Source: Candidatus Enterocola intestinipullorum
Lineage (GTDB): Bacteria > Bacteroidota > Bacteroidia > Bacteroidales > Paludibacteraceae
Direction: 5' to 3'
Assembly: GCA_017694565.1 (NCBI GenBank)
Contig: JADIMR010000013.1
Span: forward strand, 1 to 35,135
Length of the DNA stretch: 35,135 nucleotides
In this document: positions 1 through 8,721 of the stretch, piece by piece
Layout of the letters: each line of letters opens with the position of its first letter
Numbering within the stretch: position 1 is the first letter of the stretch
Position numbers and translations under genes: made by a program
Notes under the pieces: generated by a model
Database searches by the model: none
What the model was told of the DNA's origin: nothing
The model's input: the letters and a program-made list of their open reading frames with translations, nothing else

Positions 1-266
1 GCATAAACAACCGCAATTTGGGAAGTTTCCACACTTCCGTGCAAAATTCGTTCCTGTTGGCAGGATATGCCCGCAACACGGCAAAGAATTTCCACAAACC
101 GCCCCTGCTGATTTCCGAAAGCGGCATTGAAAACCTGCAAACAGTAAAGCAACTGCGCAAGGCCGGCTTCAAAGGCTTCCTCATAGGCGAGCGCTTTATG
201 AAAAGCCGGCAGCCCGGTGAAAGTCTGGAAGCGTTCCTTGCCGAAAAAGACTTGCGAACAGAATGA
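1..266 (+). CDS. trpC: Indole-3-glycerol-phosphate synthase, C-terminal fragment (5' truncated by window edge)
   Basis: Open frame from the window edge reads INNRNLGSFHTS...LLISESGIENLQTVKQLRKAGFKGFLIGERFMKS, a typical TrpC C-terminus; followed by trpF and trpA. Confidence 0.92.
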   Translation, partial: INNRNLGSFHTSVQNSFLLAGYARNTAKNFHKPPLLISESGIENLQTVKQLRKAGFKGFLIGERFMKSRQPGESLEAFLAEKDLRTE

Positions 267-871
267 TTATCAAAGTATGCGGGCTAAAATACCCCGACAA
301 CATAAAAGCCGTGGCCAAACTGCCAATCGACATGCTCGGCTTCATATTCTATGAAAAATCGCCACGGTCCGCAAAAGGAATGCCCCCAATTCCGGCAGTC
401 AAACAACTTAAAACCGGGGTATTCGTAAACTCCGCATTCGATTACGTAATGGAGACCGTCCGCGAATACGGATTGGACTGCGTGCAATTGCACGGCAGCG
501 AAAGTCCAGGTGATTGCCTGCGCTTCAAAGCCGAAGGGCTGCGCGTGATGAAGGCGTTCGGGGTGGCCGCTGCCGCCGACTTGGAAGCCTGCGGACCGTA
601 CGAAGGCTGCTGCGACCTGTTCGTTTTCGACAGCAAGACTCAAGCATTCGGCGGCAGCGGCCGCAGCTTCGACCATTCGCTCTTGGATGCCTATCGCGGC
701 AAGACACCGTTCCTGCTAAGCGGAGGCATTTCTGTCGAAGCTGCGGGCGGATTGGAACAATCCGCCCACCCCATGCTCGCAGGCTTCGACCTCAACAGCC
801 GTTTCGAAACCTCGCCGGGCATAAAAGATCCGGTGAAGGTGAAACGGTTCGTGGAGCTGATTAGTGGTTAG
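263..871 (+). CDS. trpF: Phosphoribosylanthranilate isomerase
   Basis: MIIKVCGLKYPDNIKAVAKLPIDMLGFIFYEKSPR...LDCVQLHGSE...LLSGGIS; 4-bp overlap with trpC. Confidence 0.95.
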   Translation: MIIKVCGLKYPDNIKAVAKLPIDMLGFIFYEKSPRSAKGMPPIPAVKQLKTGVFVNSAFDYVMETVREYGLDCVQLHGSESPGDCLRFKAEGLRVMKAFGVAAAADLEACGPYEGCCDLFVFDSKTQAFGGSGRSFDHSLLDAYRGKTPFLLSGGISVEAAGGLEQSAHPMLAGFDLNSRFETSPGIKDPVKVKRFVELISG

Positions 872-930
872 TGATGCGGCTTGAAACTATCCACTGCGGC
901 ACGAAGTGCCGCCTCCAACCACTAACCACT
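863..930. repeat. Inverted microrepeat AGTGGTTAGTG ... CACTAACCACT flanking an inner hairpin GCGGCAC-GAA-GTGCCGC (896-912)
   Basis: 11-bp perfect arms at 863-873 and 920-930; inner 7-bp perfect stem with 3-nt loop. Confidence 0.85.
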
Positions 931-982
931 GATAGTGTAATCATCATTTTTAATTATGAACTTTGAATTATACATTGACAAA

Positions 983-1786
983 ATGAACAGGATAGACAGA
1001 CTTTTCAATACGAAAAAAGAAAACATACTCTCGCTTTATTTCTGCGCCGGCTACCCGGCAGCAAGAAACACGGTCGAAACACTGCAAGCCATGCAAGCAA
1101 GCGGAATAGACATGGTGGAAATAGGAATCCCGTTCAGCGACCCCATGGCTGACGGCGCGGTAATCCAGGATGCCTCCACAAAATCTCTGCGGAACGGCAC
1201 TTCGCTTGCCGGCATGATGGAAGAATTGCGCGACGTGCGCGACAGCATAGACATACCCCTGCTTTTCATGGGCTACCTGAACCCCATAATGCAATACGGC
1301 TTTGAAAAATTTTTCAGCGATTGCCGCGAGCGCGGCATAGACGGGTGCATAATACCTGACCTGCCTTTCGACGATTACATGCAATACATAAAGCCGCTTG
1401 CCAGCAAATACGGCGTGAAGGTGATAATGCTGATTACGCCCGAAACCTCCGAAGAGCGCGTAAGGCAAATCGACAATAATACTTCCGGCTTCATTTACAT
1501 GGTGTCGTCGGCCGCCGTCACAGGTGCGCAATCCTCGTTCGAGGGGCAAAAGGCATATTTCGACAGGATAAAGGGAATGGACTTGCGCAACCCGAGGATG
1601 ATAGGGTTCGGAATAAGCAACCGCGCCACGCTCGAAGCCGCATTCGAAAATGCCGCCGGCGCGATAATCGGCAGCAAATTCGTAAGCCTGCAAGGACAGA
1701 CTCAAAACGCGGCGGAAGCAGTAAGGAAATTAAAGGAAGCCTTTTTTATTGTTGGTTATAACATTCTATTTAAGCATTTTGATTAA
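983..1786 (+). CDS. trpA: Tryptophan synthase alpha chain (ORF opens at 956; M at 983 is the likelier start)
   Basis: MNRIDRLFNTKKENILSLYFCAGYP...DMVEIGIPFSDPMADGAVIQ...CIIPDLPFDDY...YMVSSAAVTGAQ; trp operon context. Confidence 0.95.
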   Translation: MNRIDRLFNTKKENILSLYFCAGYPAARNTVETLQAMQASGIDMVEIGIPFSDPMADGAVIQDASTKSLRNGTSLAGMMEELRDVRDSIDIPLLFMGYLNPIMQYGFEKFFSDCRERGIDGCIIPDLPFDDYMQYIKPLASKYGVKVIMLITPETSEERVRQIDNNTSGFIYMVSSAAVTGAQSSFEGQKAYFDRIKGMDLRNPRMIGFGISNRATLEAAFENAAGAIIGSKFVSLQGQTQNAAEAVRKLKEAFFIVGYNILFKHFD

Positions 1787-1791
1787 CTTTG
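1784..1791 (+). promoter_or_regulatory. Bacteroidota-type -7 box TAACTTTG (TAnnTTTG), overlapping the trpA stop codon
   Basis: Match to TAnnTTTG; no clear -33 TTTG at canonical spacing. Confidence 0.4.
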
Positions 1792-1867
1792 CATGTGTTG
1801 GTGGCTCTCTTTCTTAGAGAGCGATTAACATTAAGCCGGTACGCTACCGCCAGATTTTACCGACAAA

Positions 1868-1900
1868 AAAGGGAGACTGCGATTTACACAGCCTCCCTTT
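1868..1900 (+). terminator. Hairpin AAAGGGAG...CTCCCTTT (terminator-like)
   Basis: 8-bp perfect inverted repeat between convergent trpA and porP-like genes. Confidence 0.7.
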
Positions 1901-1913
1901 GTTTACAACAACA

Positions 1914-1946
1914 AATAAACCTCCCGCGAAATGCAGGAGGTTTATT
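1914..1946. terminator. Hairpin AATAAACCTCC...GGAGGTTTATT, likely bidirectional terminator
   Basis: 11-bp perfect inverted repeat with T/A-rich flanks between convergent genes. Confidence 0.75.
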
Positions 1947-1975
1947 CTTTATAATCATGGAAACAAAATAGATTC

Positions 1976-2956
1976 CTATCGGCAGAACGGCTTCGTATAG
2001 CAGAAACTGTATCCCAACATGATTTCGTGAGTACCGCCGTTTTGAGTAACCATATTGTTAAGATCCAAAGAGAAAGCATAGCCGATGTTGAAACCTTTGA
2101 TGCGGAATCCGCACATGGGCATCAATACCATGCTTTGGAAATTGTTGCGGTCGAGGTCCTTATTGAATCCGTGGCGGTACGACAGCTGTACCCAATAACC
2201 CCACATGTCGGAAACTTCCTGTCCGAATTTTAAATTGATGTCCAAATTCGTTTCCCAATACTGGTTCATTTTTATCATGGCCATGGGTTCGATATATTTG
2301 TCCTTACGCGGGCCAAGGTCGAAAGTATAACCGCCGAACAAGAACCATGTAAGCGGGGCGGGCATTTCCTTGTCGCCGTAAATATCCGCAGTTACCGGAA
2401 TAAGGTTCGTAAACGACAATCCGAGGAAGCCGCCATACGATTTATAGTACATGCCTACATTCATATTAGGCTGCCAACCCGAAGTATTCGCAAAGGCGTT
2501 GTCGCTGCCGGCAGACGGATCTTCCACAAACAAGTCGTTGTTTATGTAGAAATACTTCATCTTGAACGAGACACCGAAAGACAATTGCCTGTCATAAGAA
2601 ACTTTCTGAGTATACCTGCGACCATTGGAAAGCGGGATGTGGTATGCGAACGTAACTTGTCCTCCTGCTTGGTTGGAATAGCCGTTACGGTCGTTGTACA
2701 GGTATGCGCCAATACCTACGTTGCGCCACACCCTGCCGCGATAGGTCAGCAACTGTGTCATGGGGGCATCCGCCATCCCGACCCACTGGGCGCGGTTGCT
2801 TATCATGAAATGATGGCACGGCTCCGCACCGGCCAATGCAGGATTGACCAAGTAATAATTGAAATGGTACTGGCTGTATATCAGCTCTTCCTGCGCCGAC
2901 ACTTTGGCTGTGGACAGCACAAGCATTGCACCAAACAGTAGTAATAGTTTTTTCAT
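1976..2956 (-). CDS. PorP/SprF-family type IX secretion system membrane protein
   Basis: MKKLLLLFGAMLVLSTAKVSAQEELIYSQYHFNYYLVNPALAGAEPCHHFMISNRAQWVGM, the typical PorP/SprF N-terminus; directly downstream of a type-B CTD protein. Confidence 0.9.
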   Translation of the reverse strand: MKKLLLLFGAMLVLSTAKVSAQEELIYSQYHFNYYLVNPALAGAEPCHHFMISNRAQWVGMADAPMTQLLTYRGRVWRNVGIGAYLYNDRNGYSNQAGGQVTFAYHIPLSNGRRYTQKVSYDRQLSFGVSFKMKYFYINNDLFVEDPSAGSDNAFANTSGWQPNMNVGMYYKSYGGFLGLSFTNLIPVTADIYGDKEMPAPLTWFLFGGYTFDLGPRKDKYIEPMAMIKMNQYWETNLDINLKFGQEVSDMWGYWVQLSYRHGFNKDLDRNNFQSMVLMPMCGFRIKGFNIGYAFSLDLNNMVTQNGGTHEIMLGYSFCYTKPFCR

Positions 2957-2998
2957 GGTTCTTGAAGAATTCTGTTGGTCGGTATAAGGTTTCGTTTG

Positions 2999-5900
2999 TT
3001 ATCGTTTAAGTGTAAAATGTCCCGTGTATTGTTTGCGTATGGTTTCCACCGTGATAAGATACCAATAATCGGCACTCGGCAGCTGATGTCCGTTATATGT
3101 TCCGTCCCAGCCCGAAAACTCTTCGCCCGTGCCGTCGCTTGAAAATCCCCCTTTGCGGCACTCGAATACCTTGCGCCCGAAACGGTCGAAAATCTGCAAC
3201 ACGTATTCGGGATAGCAATCCAAGTTGGCCACATTCCAAATGTCGTTTACGTTATCGTCATTCGGCGAAAAGAACTTGTCAGGAATAACCGGATACGGTT
3301 CAAGATAGAATGTCGTATCTCCCGCACATTGGTTCGCGTCGCTGATGTATATTTCCACCCAGCCGCTCGTCAATCCGGAAAAACTGTTGTCCGAAGTGAA
3401 GTTGATTCCGTCCAAGGAATATGTGTACGGAGCCGTGCCGCCTGCAACGTCTATGGTCAAAACCCTGTCGCCGCAATTCTCGGCCTGTATGTCGTGCATT
3501 TCCGTCACGTACGGGTTAGGCATTACATTTACCTTGGTTGAAACGGTCTCCTCGCAAACTCCGTTCGACAAAGTAACCGAATATTCGGTTGAAGCTGCGG
3601 GAGAAGCGACAGGCGTGGGAGATGTGGAATCGTCCAATCCCGTAGCAGGAGTCCATTTGTACGACGTTACACCTTCCCCGCTTACCGACAAAGTCACGGA
3701 TTGTCCGGCACAGATGGCATACTCGTCCTTGCCTATTTCAGCATTTATCGGCGGCATCACCTCGACCGTCAATTCCTTGGAAGCGGTGCAGACATCGCGG
3801 ACAATCGCCGTGAAAGTAGTGGTTTCCACCGGGCTTACGGTAATCGTCGGCTCATTCGAAATCACGTTACCGTCCTCAATCCATTCCAATTGCGCTCCTG
3901 CCGGATAGCCCGACATTGTCAATTCGGATTCCTGCCCCTTGCAGATGGTAGCCGGGGTCGCCGAAAGTTCGAAAACTATGGCCGGTTGGACATCTATGCT
4001 TACTTCGTTGCTTTCAACCTCGCAATTGCCGTTTACGCTGACCTTCTTTATGGTGCAGCTTGTTTCAGGCACGTATGCCGACAGGTCTTTCGAAGTTTCA
4101 CCGTCGATTACAGTAAATTCGGTTTCACTTTCGGCTTTTACCATCCAGCGGTATTCTTCGGCATCGGATACGTCGCTGTCCGTCACATCCACAGATGAAC
4201 CGAGACATATCACGCTTTCGGACACTTCTATTTGAGGAGCGGCAGGTTGGTCGGCAAAAACGGTAATGCTGCCGCCGCCTTCGCAAATACCGCCTACCAG
4301 CTCGGCCGTTATCTCCGTATCGGCGGCAATATCATTCAAGGTTATTTCCTCGCCCGACTCGCCCTGCAACAAGACACCGTCCACATACCATTCTATGCTT
4401 TCACCGCTTTGCAGCGCGTAGTTCGAGCGAATGGTAACCGTTTCACCTGCGCAAATGCGGTCGTTTTCAGCAGATGTGGACATTTCGAAATCCAACCTGT
4501 CGGCGACTGTAACGGTCATGTCCTTTTGCAACATGCAACTTCCATTGAATATTATGCACGAGTAAACGACTTCTCCCTCGCTTGCCGCCACGTTGTCGTC
4601 GGTGTAGGATATTTCCGTCGCACCGTTCAAACTGCCTTCGTCCACTACTGTCCCGTTTTTAAGCCATTGGTAAGTAAGACCGTCCGTTATGTTGCCTGCC
4701 GTGAACTCGGCCACCGGGGTGCTCACGCAAACCATGTTGCTGCCGCTCAAATCAAAGACGGGATCTTCGCAGGGGCAGGAATATACCAACGATATGGGTT
4801 CGGAAACTGCGGTTACCGTACCGCAGCCGCTCAATGTCCCGCCGGAAGCAGCCGTTTCGACCGTTGCGGCATCGGCTGCGACCCACACGCGGTAATATAC
4901 GGGAGATGTCTGCGACGCTGCAAGCGTTACATCCGTTGCCGGATCAGTAGTCGCACCGCCCACATTCGTCCAAGGGCCGTTTTCGCTCGCGGAAGTCTGG
5001 AAAAGGTAGTATGGCGTTGAAAAGAAATCCGTCAAATCATATACGGCCGAGGCTTCCAAATGTATTTGCACGTCGGCTCCGTCTTCGCCGCAGTATTCTC
5101 CGCCCTGTTCCGTAAGGGCATCATTCGAAAACAGCAGGATTTCGGGCGAACATGTCGAGAAAGTGATGTCGTCTATGGCTATGTCGTTGCCTACGACCTC
5201 TCCTGTCTCGGCGTATTCGGCATCATCGACGTTGTCTTGTATGGTAACGCATACATGCGTGTAGCTTTCCGAATTGAACGAAGCACCGTGTTCCTGCCAC
5301 GAAGTACCTGCGGCAATGTTCCCGGACTCCACTGTCATTATGGGTACGTATGTCTCATCGACCGTCTCGTCCCATCCGCCGTACACCACAAGGCGCACAT
5401 TGCACGGAATTCCTTTCGGGTCTTTCGCCACATTCGCTATGAAAGCGGAGAAATCGTACATCGTATTGGAACACAAGCCGCCAATAACCCTTTTATAGAA
5501 AATGCTATTGGCAAACATGGGATCCGCATTGATCAGCAGCAACCCGTCGTTTGCCCCTTTCATATTGTCGGGAGCGTCATCCATTTGCGAAGTATGTCCC
5601 GGAAGGTCGATATACCATCCGTCAGTGCCTCCGTCCGAAGCATTTTTAACCAAAGCGTACGTGCCTTCCGAAACATTGGCCGAACCTGCGTATGTATAAT
5701 TGCTTATCGTACCAGATGTAACGCTCATGTCGGCACGGTTTCCTGAAAAGGAGAAAGTTTCCGCCCAATTCTCAAAATCGTAAGTGCGGTCGCCCGCTGC
5801 CGAACAGCACACCTGCGGGCGGATGCTTATCGGATCGAGTGTTATGCCGCCGGCGGTAACCCTGTATTCGGTTTCCTGCAACGGGGTAACGATTATGGAC

Positions 5901-6643
5901 TGTGTCGTTTCCGTCATGGGAATCCAATCCGCAGTGCCCACGACCCGCGATTCCCAGCTATACGAACTTGCCTCCAAACCTTTGGCGAGCAAGGTATTTT
6001 CTATGCCGGCACATACGGTCTCCCCGTTTTCCGAGACGATTTTCTGGTCGACGCAGCCGGTAACGCTTATGCTTGTCAGATTGAGGATGTAGCAATCGCC
6101 TGAATAATCGCTCGATATTGCGAATGTTACGGTTTTCGAACTTGCGGTAAATGTCAAATCCACATTGAAATCGCCCGTAGCCGGATTTTCATGTTGTATC
6201 TCCTGCAACCTGTTGTTGCCTTGGAACACGACTATCTTTGTCCTGTGGTCGTTGTTGGTTGACGTGCATCCTGAACGTTTGGTAATGGTACCGGTCATTT
6301 GCATACGGTATTCATTCCTGCCGGCTTCGGTAATCAAATCACTGAGAGTATACGTGAAAAGCGCGGTATTTCCGGAAGATATTCCTATGGAGAGGGTATT
6401 GTCGTGCACGGAGTAGTTGCCACGGTCGGGAATTTCAGCTTCCTCGAAATCGGCGGATACCGCAAGGTCTTCGGAGGACGGGTCGGTAAAACGGACACCG
6501 TCAATTTCACAAATGCCGGAATACCCGCTTTTCAGCTCGAAAGAAGTGCCCGCAAATTCATCGGCACAACTTTGTGAATATGCGGTTACAGGCAATAAAA
6601 GCGATAATATGGCTGCCAAAAATGGCAGAAAGCGACGTTTCAT
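2999..6643 (-). CDS. Large secreted protein with Ig-like/PKD-like repeats and gliding-motility-associated (type-B) C-terminal sorting domain (ORF opens at 6706; M at 6643 with signal peptide preferred)
   Basis: Signal peptide MKRRFLPFLAAILSLLLPVTAYSQ; repeated 'ICAGQSVTLSVSGEGVTSYKWTPATGLDD' type modules; C-terminus FFSPNDDNVNDIWNV...LQIFDRFGRKVFE...GWDGTYNGHQLPSADYWYLI. Confidence 0.9.
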   Translation of the reverse strand: MKRRFLPFLAAILSLLLPVTAYSQSCADEFAGTSFELKSGYSGICEIDGVRFTDPSSEDLAVSADFEEAEIPDRGNYSVHDNTLSIGISSGNTALFTYTLSDLITEAGRNEYRMQMTGTITKRSGCTSTNNDHRTKIVVFQGNNRLQEIQHENPATGDFNVDLTFTASSKTVTFAISSDYSGDCYILNLTSISVTGCVDQKIVSENGETVCAGIENTLLAKGLEASSYSWESRVVGTADWIPMTETTQSIIVTPLQETEYRVTAGGITLDPISIRPQVCCSAAGDRTYDFENWAETFSFSGNRADMSVTSGTISNYTYAGSANVSEGTYALVKNASDGGTDGWYIDLPGHTSQMDDAPDNMKGANDGLLLINADPMFANSIFYKRVIGGLCSNTMYDFSAFIANVAKDPKGIPCNVRLVVYGGWDETVDETYVPIMTVESGNIAAGTSWQEHGASFNSESYTHVCVTIQDNVDDAEYAETGEVVGNDIAIDDITFSTCSPEILLFSNDALTEQGGEYCGEDGADVQIHLEASAVYDLTDFFSTPYYLFQTSASENGPWTNVGGATTDPATDVTLAASQTSPVYYRVWVAADAATVETAASGGTLSGCGTVTAVSEPISLVYSCPCEDPVFDLSGSNMVCVSTPVAEFTAGNITDGLTYQWLKNGTVVDEGSLNGATEISYTDDNVAASEGEVVYSCIIFNGSCMLQKDMTVTVADRLDFEMSTSAENDRICAGETVTIRSNYALQSGESIEWYVDGVLLQGESGEEITLNDIAADTEITAELVGGICEGGGSITVFADQPAAPQIEVSESVICLGSSVDVTDSDVSDAEEYRWMVKAESETEFTVIDGETSKDLSAYVPETSCTIKKVSVNGNCEVESNEVSIDVQPAIVFELSATPATICKGQESELTMSGYPAGAQLEWIEDGNVISNEPTITVSPVETTTFTAIVRDVCTASKELTVEVMPPINAEIGKDEYAICAGQSVTLSVSGEGVTSYKWTPATGLDDSTSPTPVASPAASTEYSVTLSNGVCEETVSTKVNVMPNPYVTEMHDIQAENCGDRVLTIDVAGGTAPYTYSLDGINFTSDNSFSGLTSGWVEIYISDANQCAGDTTFYLEPYPVIPDKFFSPNDDNVNDIWNVANLDCYPEYVLQIFDRFGRKVFECRKGGFSSDGTGEEFSGWDGTYNGHQLPSADYWYLITVETIRKQYTGHFTLKR

Positions 6644-6730
6644 CAGAGTATTTTGTAAGGGTTTAAGGTTTGCAATGCTTATCATACAACGAAAAAGCCT
6701 CGCCAATTATTGCACAATACGCATTAAACG

Positions 6731-6763
6731 CAAAGGTAGCAAAAGTTTCGGATAATTTCCAAA
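6731..6763 (-). promoter_or_regulatory. Bacteroidota promoter: -33 TTTG and -7 TACCTTTG with 21-nt spacing
   Basis: Minus strand TTTG-(21 nt)-TACCTTTG, about 90 nt upstream of the M at 6643. Confidence 0.7.
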
Positions 6764-6794
6764 ATTTTTGTTAAGTCGAATTCCGGGGCAGCGT

Positions 6795-8708
6795 TCACAC
6801 TCTGGAAACGATACGGCCTCCGAGGACTTTGGCAAGGCGGCGGCGCAGCTCCAAGAGCTGCTTTTGCTCTTCGAGCAAAACGGCAATGCCTTCGGCATTG
6901 CCCGCCGCCTTTATACGCTGCTGCAAATCACGGGCTTTACGGTCGAGCATACGGCTCTTGTACTCCAAAACCGCCCGCTGCACATAATAAGACAGTCCTT
7001 TGTCCGTTTCCAAATTTTCAGGATATGCCGTGTTGTCGTCCACCATGGAAAACACAGCTTTCTGTACCTCCGCATCGGGATGATTCAAAAAATAGGATTG
7101 CGCATCCCCCCGTACACCGGCTTTCAATTCCGCAAAAATCCGGCGATGCACGGGATCTTCGAATTCCATCCCGTCATCTTGCATACTGCGTTCTATGTAT
7201 TCCTCCACAGGCAGGCACAAAGTTTGTCCGTCCGGCAATACGATATCCATTGTTTCCTTGCCTTTCAACAATAGGAAAATCATAAGGTTGCGTTCCTCTT
7301 TAAAAGCAAAAACCGATTCGCTCTTTCCCTCCATATCCACGACAGGCTGGACGGGACGGTACGACGGCCGTGAGACGGGAACGGACTTGCCCGCGTCCGA
7401 CAATTTCCTGCTTCTTTTTTTGGAGACTTCACGTGCCGTAACCTGTTCGCTTATGTCGAACATCCGGGAAAAATCCTTGATGTATACGGAGCGCAGCATC
7501 GCGTCGGGAATCACTGAAATGCTCCCGGCAATATCGTTCATCAATGCGGCCCTTTTCACGGGATCGTCTCCCGCGTCGTCCAACAACAACCGGGTTTTGA
7601 AATGAATGAAATCAGTGGCATGTTGCTGCAAATAAGCAATAAATTCGGATGAATCCCTGCCCTTGGCAAAAGAATCCGGGTCCTCGCCTTCCGGAAGCAA
7701 CACTACTTTGACATTCATGCCTTCTTCCAAAAGCAAATCGATGCCTCTTACGGAAGCTTTTATGCCTGCCGCGTCCCCGTCGTACAAAACGGTGATATTC
7801 GGAGTGAATCGATGAATCAGGCTTATTTGACCTTGTGTAAGAGATGTTCCGGAAGAGGCCACTACGTTCTCAATTCCGCTTTGGTGCATTGACATCACAT
7901 CGGTATAACCCTCGACCAAATAGCAACAATCGTTTTTGGTAATACTTTGTTTGGCGGGGTACAAGCCATAGAGCTCGTTACTCTTGTGGTATATTTCGCT
8001 TTCGGGGGAATTCACGTATTTGCCCGTGTGTTCCGTTTTTTTCAACACACGGCCGCCGAAAGCCACCACCTTTCCCGATATTCCGAATACGGGGAATATA
8101 ACCCTGCCCCTGAACCGGTCCAAGACCTTGCCTTCCTCTGTTTCGAAACACAAGCCGTTGTCGAACAGGTATTGCTTGTTGTGTCCGGCTTTCACGGCTT
8201 CGGTGAAAAGAGCGTCTTTTTTCTCAGGACTGTAACCCAAGTGGAATTTCTTTATTATGGCGTCGGAAAAGCCCCTTTCATAAAAATATGACAAACCCAC
8301 GGCCTTGCCCTCTTCCGTCTCCCACAGGCAATGCTCGAAATATTTGCAGGCAAATTCATTGACGGCAAAACGGCCTTCGCGCTCACTGCGTTGGCGGGAT
8401 TCCTCCTCCCCCAACTGCGTTTCTTCAATTTCGATATGGTATTTCGCCGCCAAATATCTCAAAGCACCGGGGTAATCCAATTGCTCGTGCTTCATTATGA
8501 AATGCACGGGCGAGCCGCCTTCGCCGCAACCGAAACATTTGAAAATGTTTTTTGCGGGAGAAACCGTAAAAGACGGTGTCCGTTCGTTATGGAACGGGCA
8601 CAAACCGATGTAGTTCGCACCGCGCTTGCGCAAGGAGACGAAATCTCCTACTACCTCTTCGATTTTTGCCGCCTGCAATATTTTTTCAACACACGCCTGT
8701 TCTATCAT
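6795..8708 (-). CDS. dnaG: DNA primase
   Basis: CHC2 zinc motif CPFHNERTPSFTVSPAKNIFKCFGCGEGG; Toprim VEGYTDVMSMHQSGIENVVASSGTSLT, DGDAAGIKA. Confidence 0.97.
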   Translation of the reverse strand: MIEQACVEKILQAAKIEEVVGDFVSLRKRGANYIGLCPFHNERTPSFTVSPAKNIFKCFGCGEGGSPVHFIMKHEQLDYPGALRYLAAKYHIEIEETQLGEEESRQRSEREGRFAVNEFACKYFEHCLWETEEGKAVGLSYFYERGFSDAIIKKFHLGYSPEKKDALFTEAVKAGHNKQYLFDNGLCFETEEGKVLDRFRGRVIFPVFGISGKVVAFGGRVLKKTEHTGKYVNSPESEIYHKSNELYGLYPAKQSITKNDCCYLVEGYTDVMSMHQSGIENVVASSGTSLTQGQISLIHRFTPNITVLYDGDAAGIKASVRGIDLLLEEGMNVKVVLLPEGEDPDSFAKGRDSSEFIAYLQQHATDFIHFKTRLLLDDAGDDPVKRAALMNDIAGSISVIPDAMLRSVYIKDFSRMFDISEQVTAREVSKKRSRKLSDAGKSVPVSRPSYRPVQPVVDMEGKSESVFAFKEERNLMIFLLLKGKETMDIVLPDGQTLCLPVEEYIERSMQDDGMEFEDPVHRRIFAELKAGVRGDAQSYFLNHPDAEVQKAVFSMVDDNTAYPENLETDKGLSYYVQRAVLEYKSRMLDRKARDLQQRIKAAGNAEGIAVLLEEQKQLLELRRRLAKVLGGRIVSRV

Positions 8709-8721
8709 GGGGGGATAGCTA

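Larger units (their letters stand above)
1792..1950 (+). ncRNA. Candidate structured small RNA / trp operon 3' structured region
   Basis: Preceded by TAACTTTG; hairpins GCTCTCT-ttctt-AGAGAGC (1804-1822) and CGGTA-cgc-TACCG (1837-1849), then two terminator-like hairpins (1868-1900, 1914-1946). Confidence 0.35.

Noticed and set aside
956-982. Upstream ATG (956) as the trpA start
   Set aside because: The extra MNFELYIDK lies in an AATTATGAACTTTGAATTA microrepeat word; M at 983 begins the TrpA-like sequence.
968-1705. 245-aa minus-strand ORF antisense to trpA
   Set aside because: Shadow ORF opposite a clear trpA.
1789-1971. 60-aa + strand ORF downstream of trpA
   Set aside because: Runs through hairpins and terminators; composition looks non-coding, so treated as a structured RNA or 3' region.
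4232-5746. 262-aa and 228-aa + strand ORFs antisense to the type-B CTD protein
   Set aside because: Shadow ORFs; the minus-strand product has a signal peptide, repeated modules and a sorting domain.
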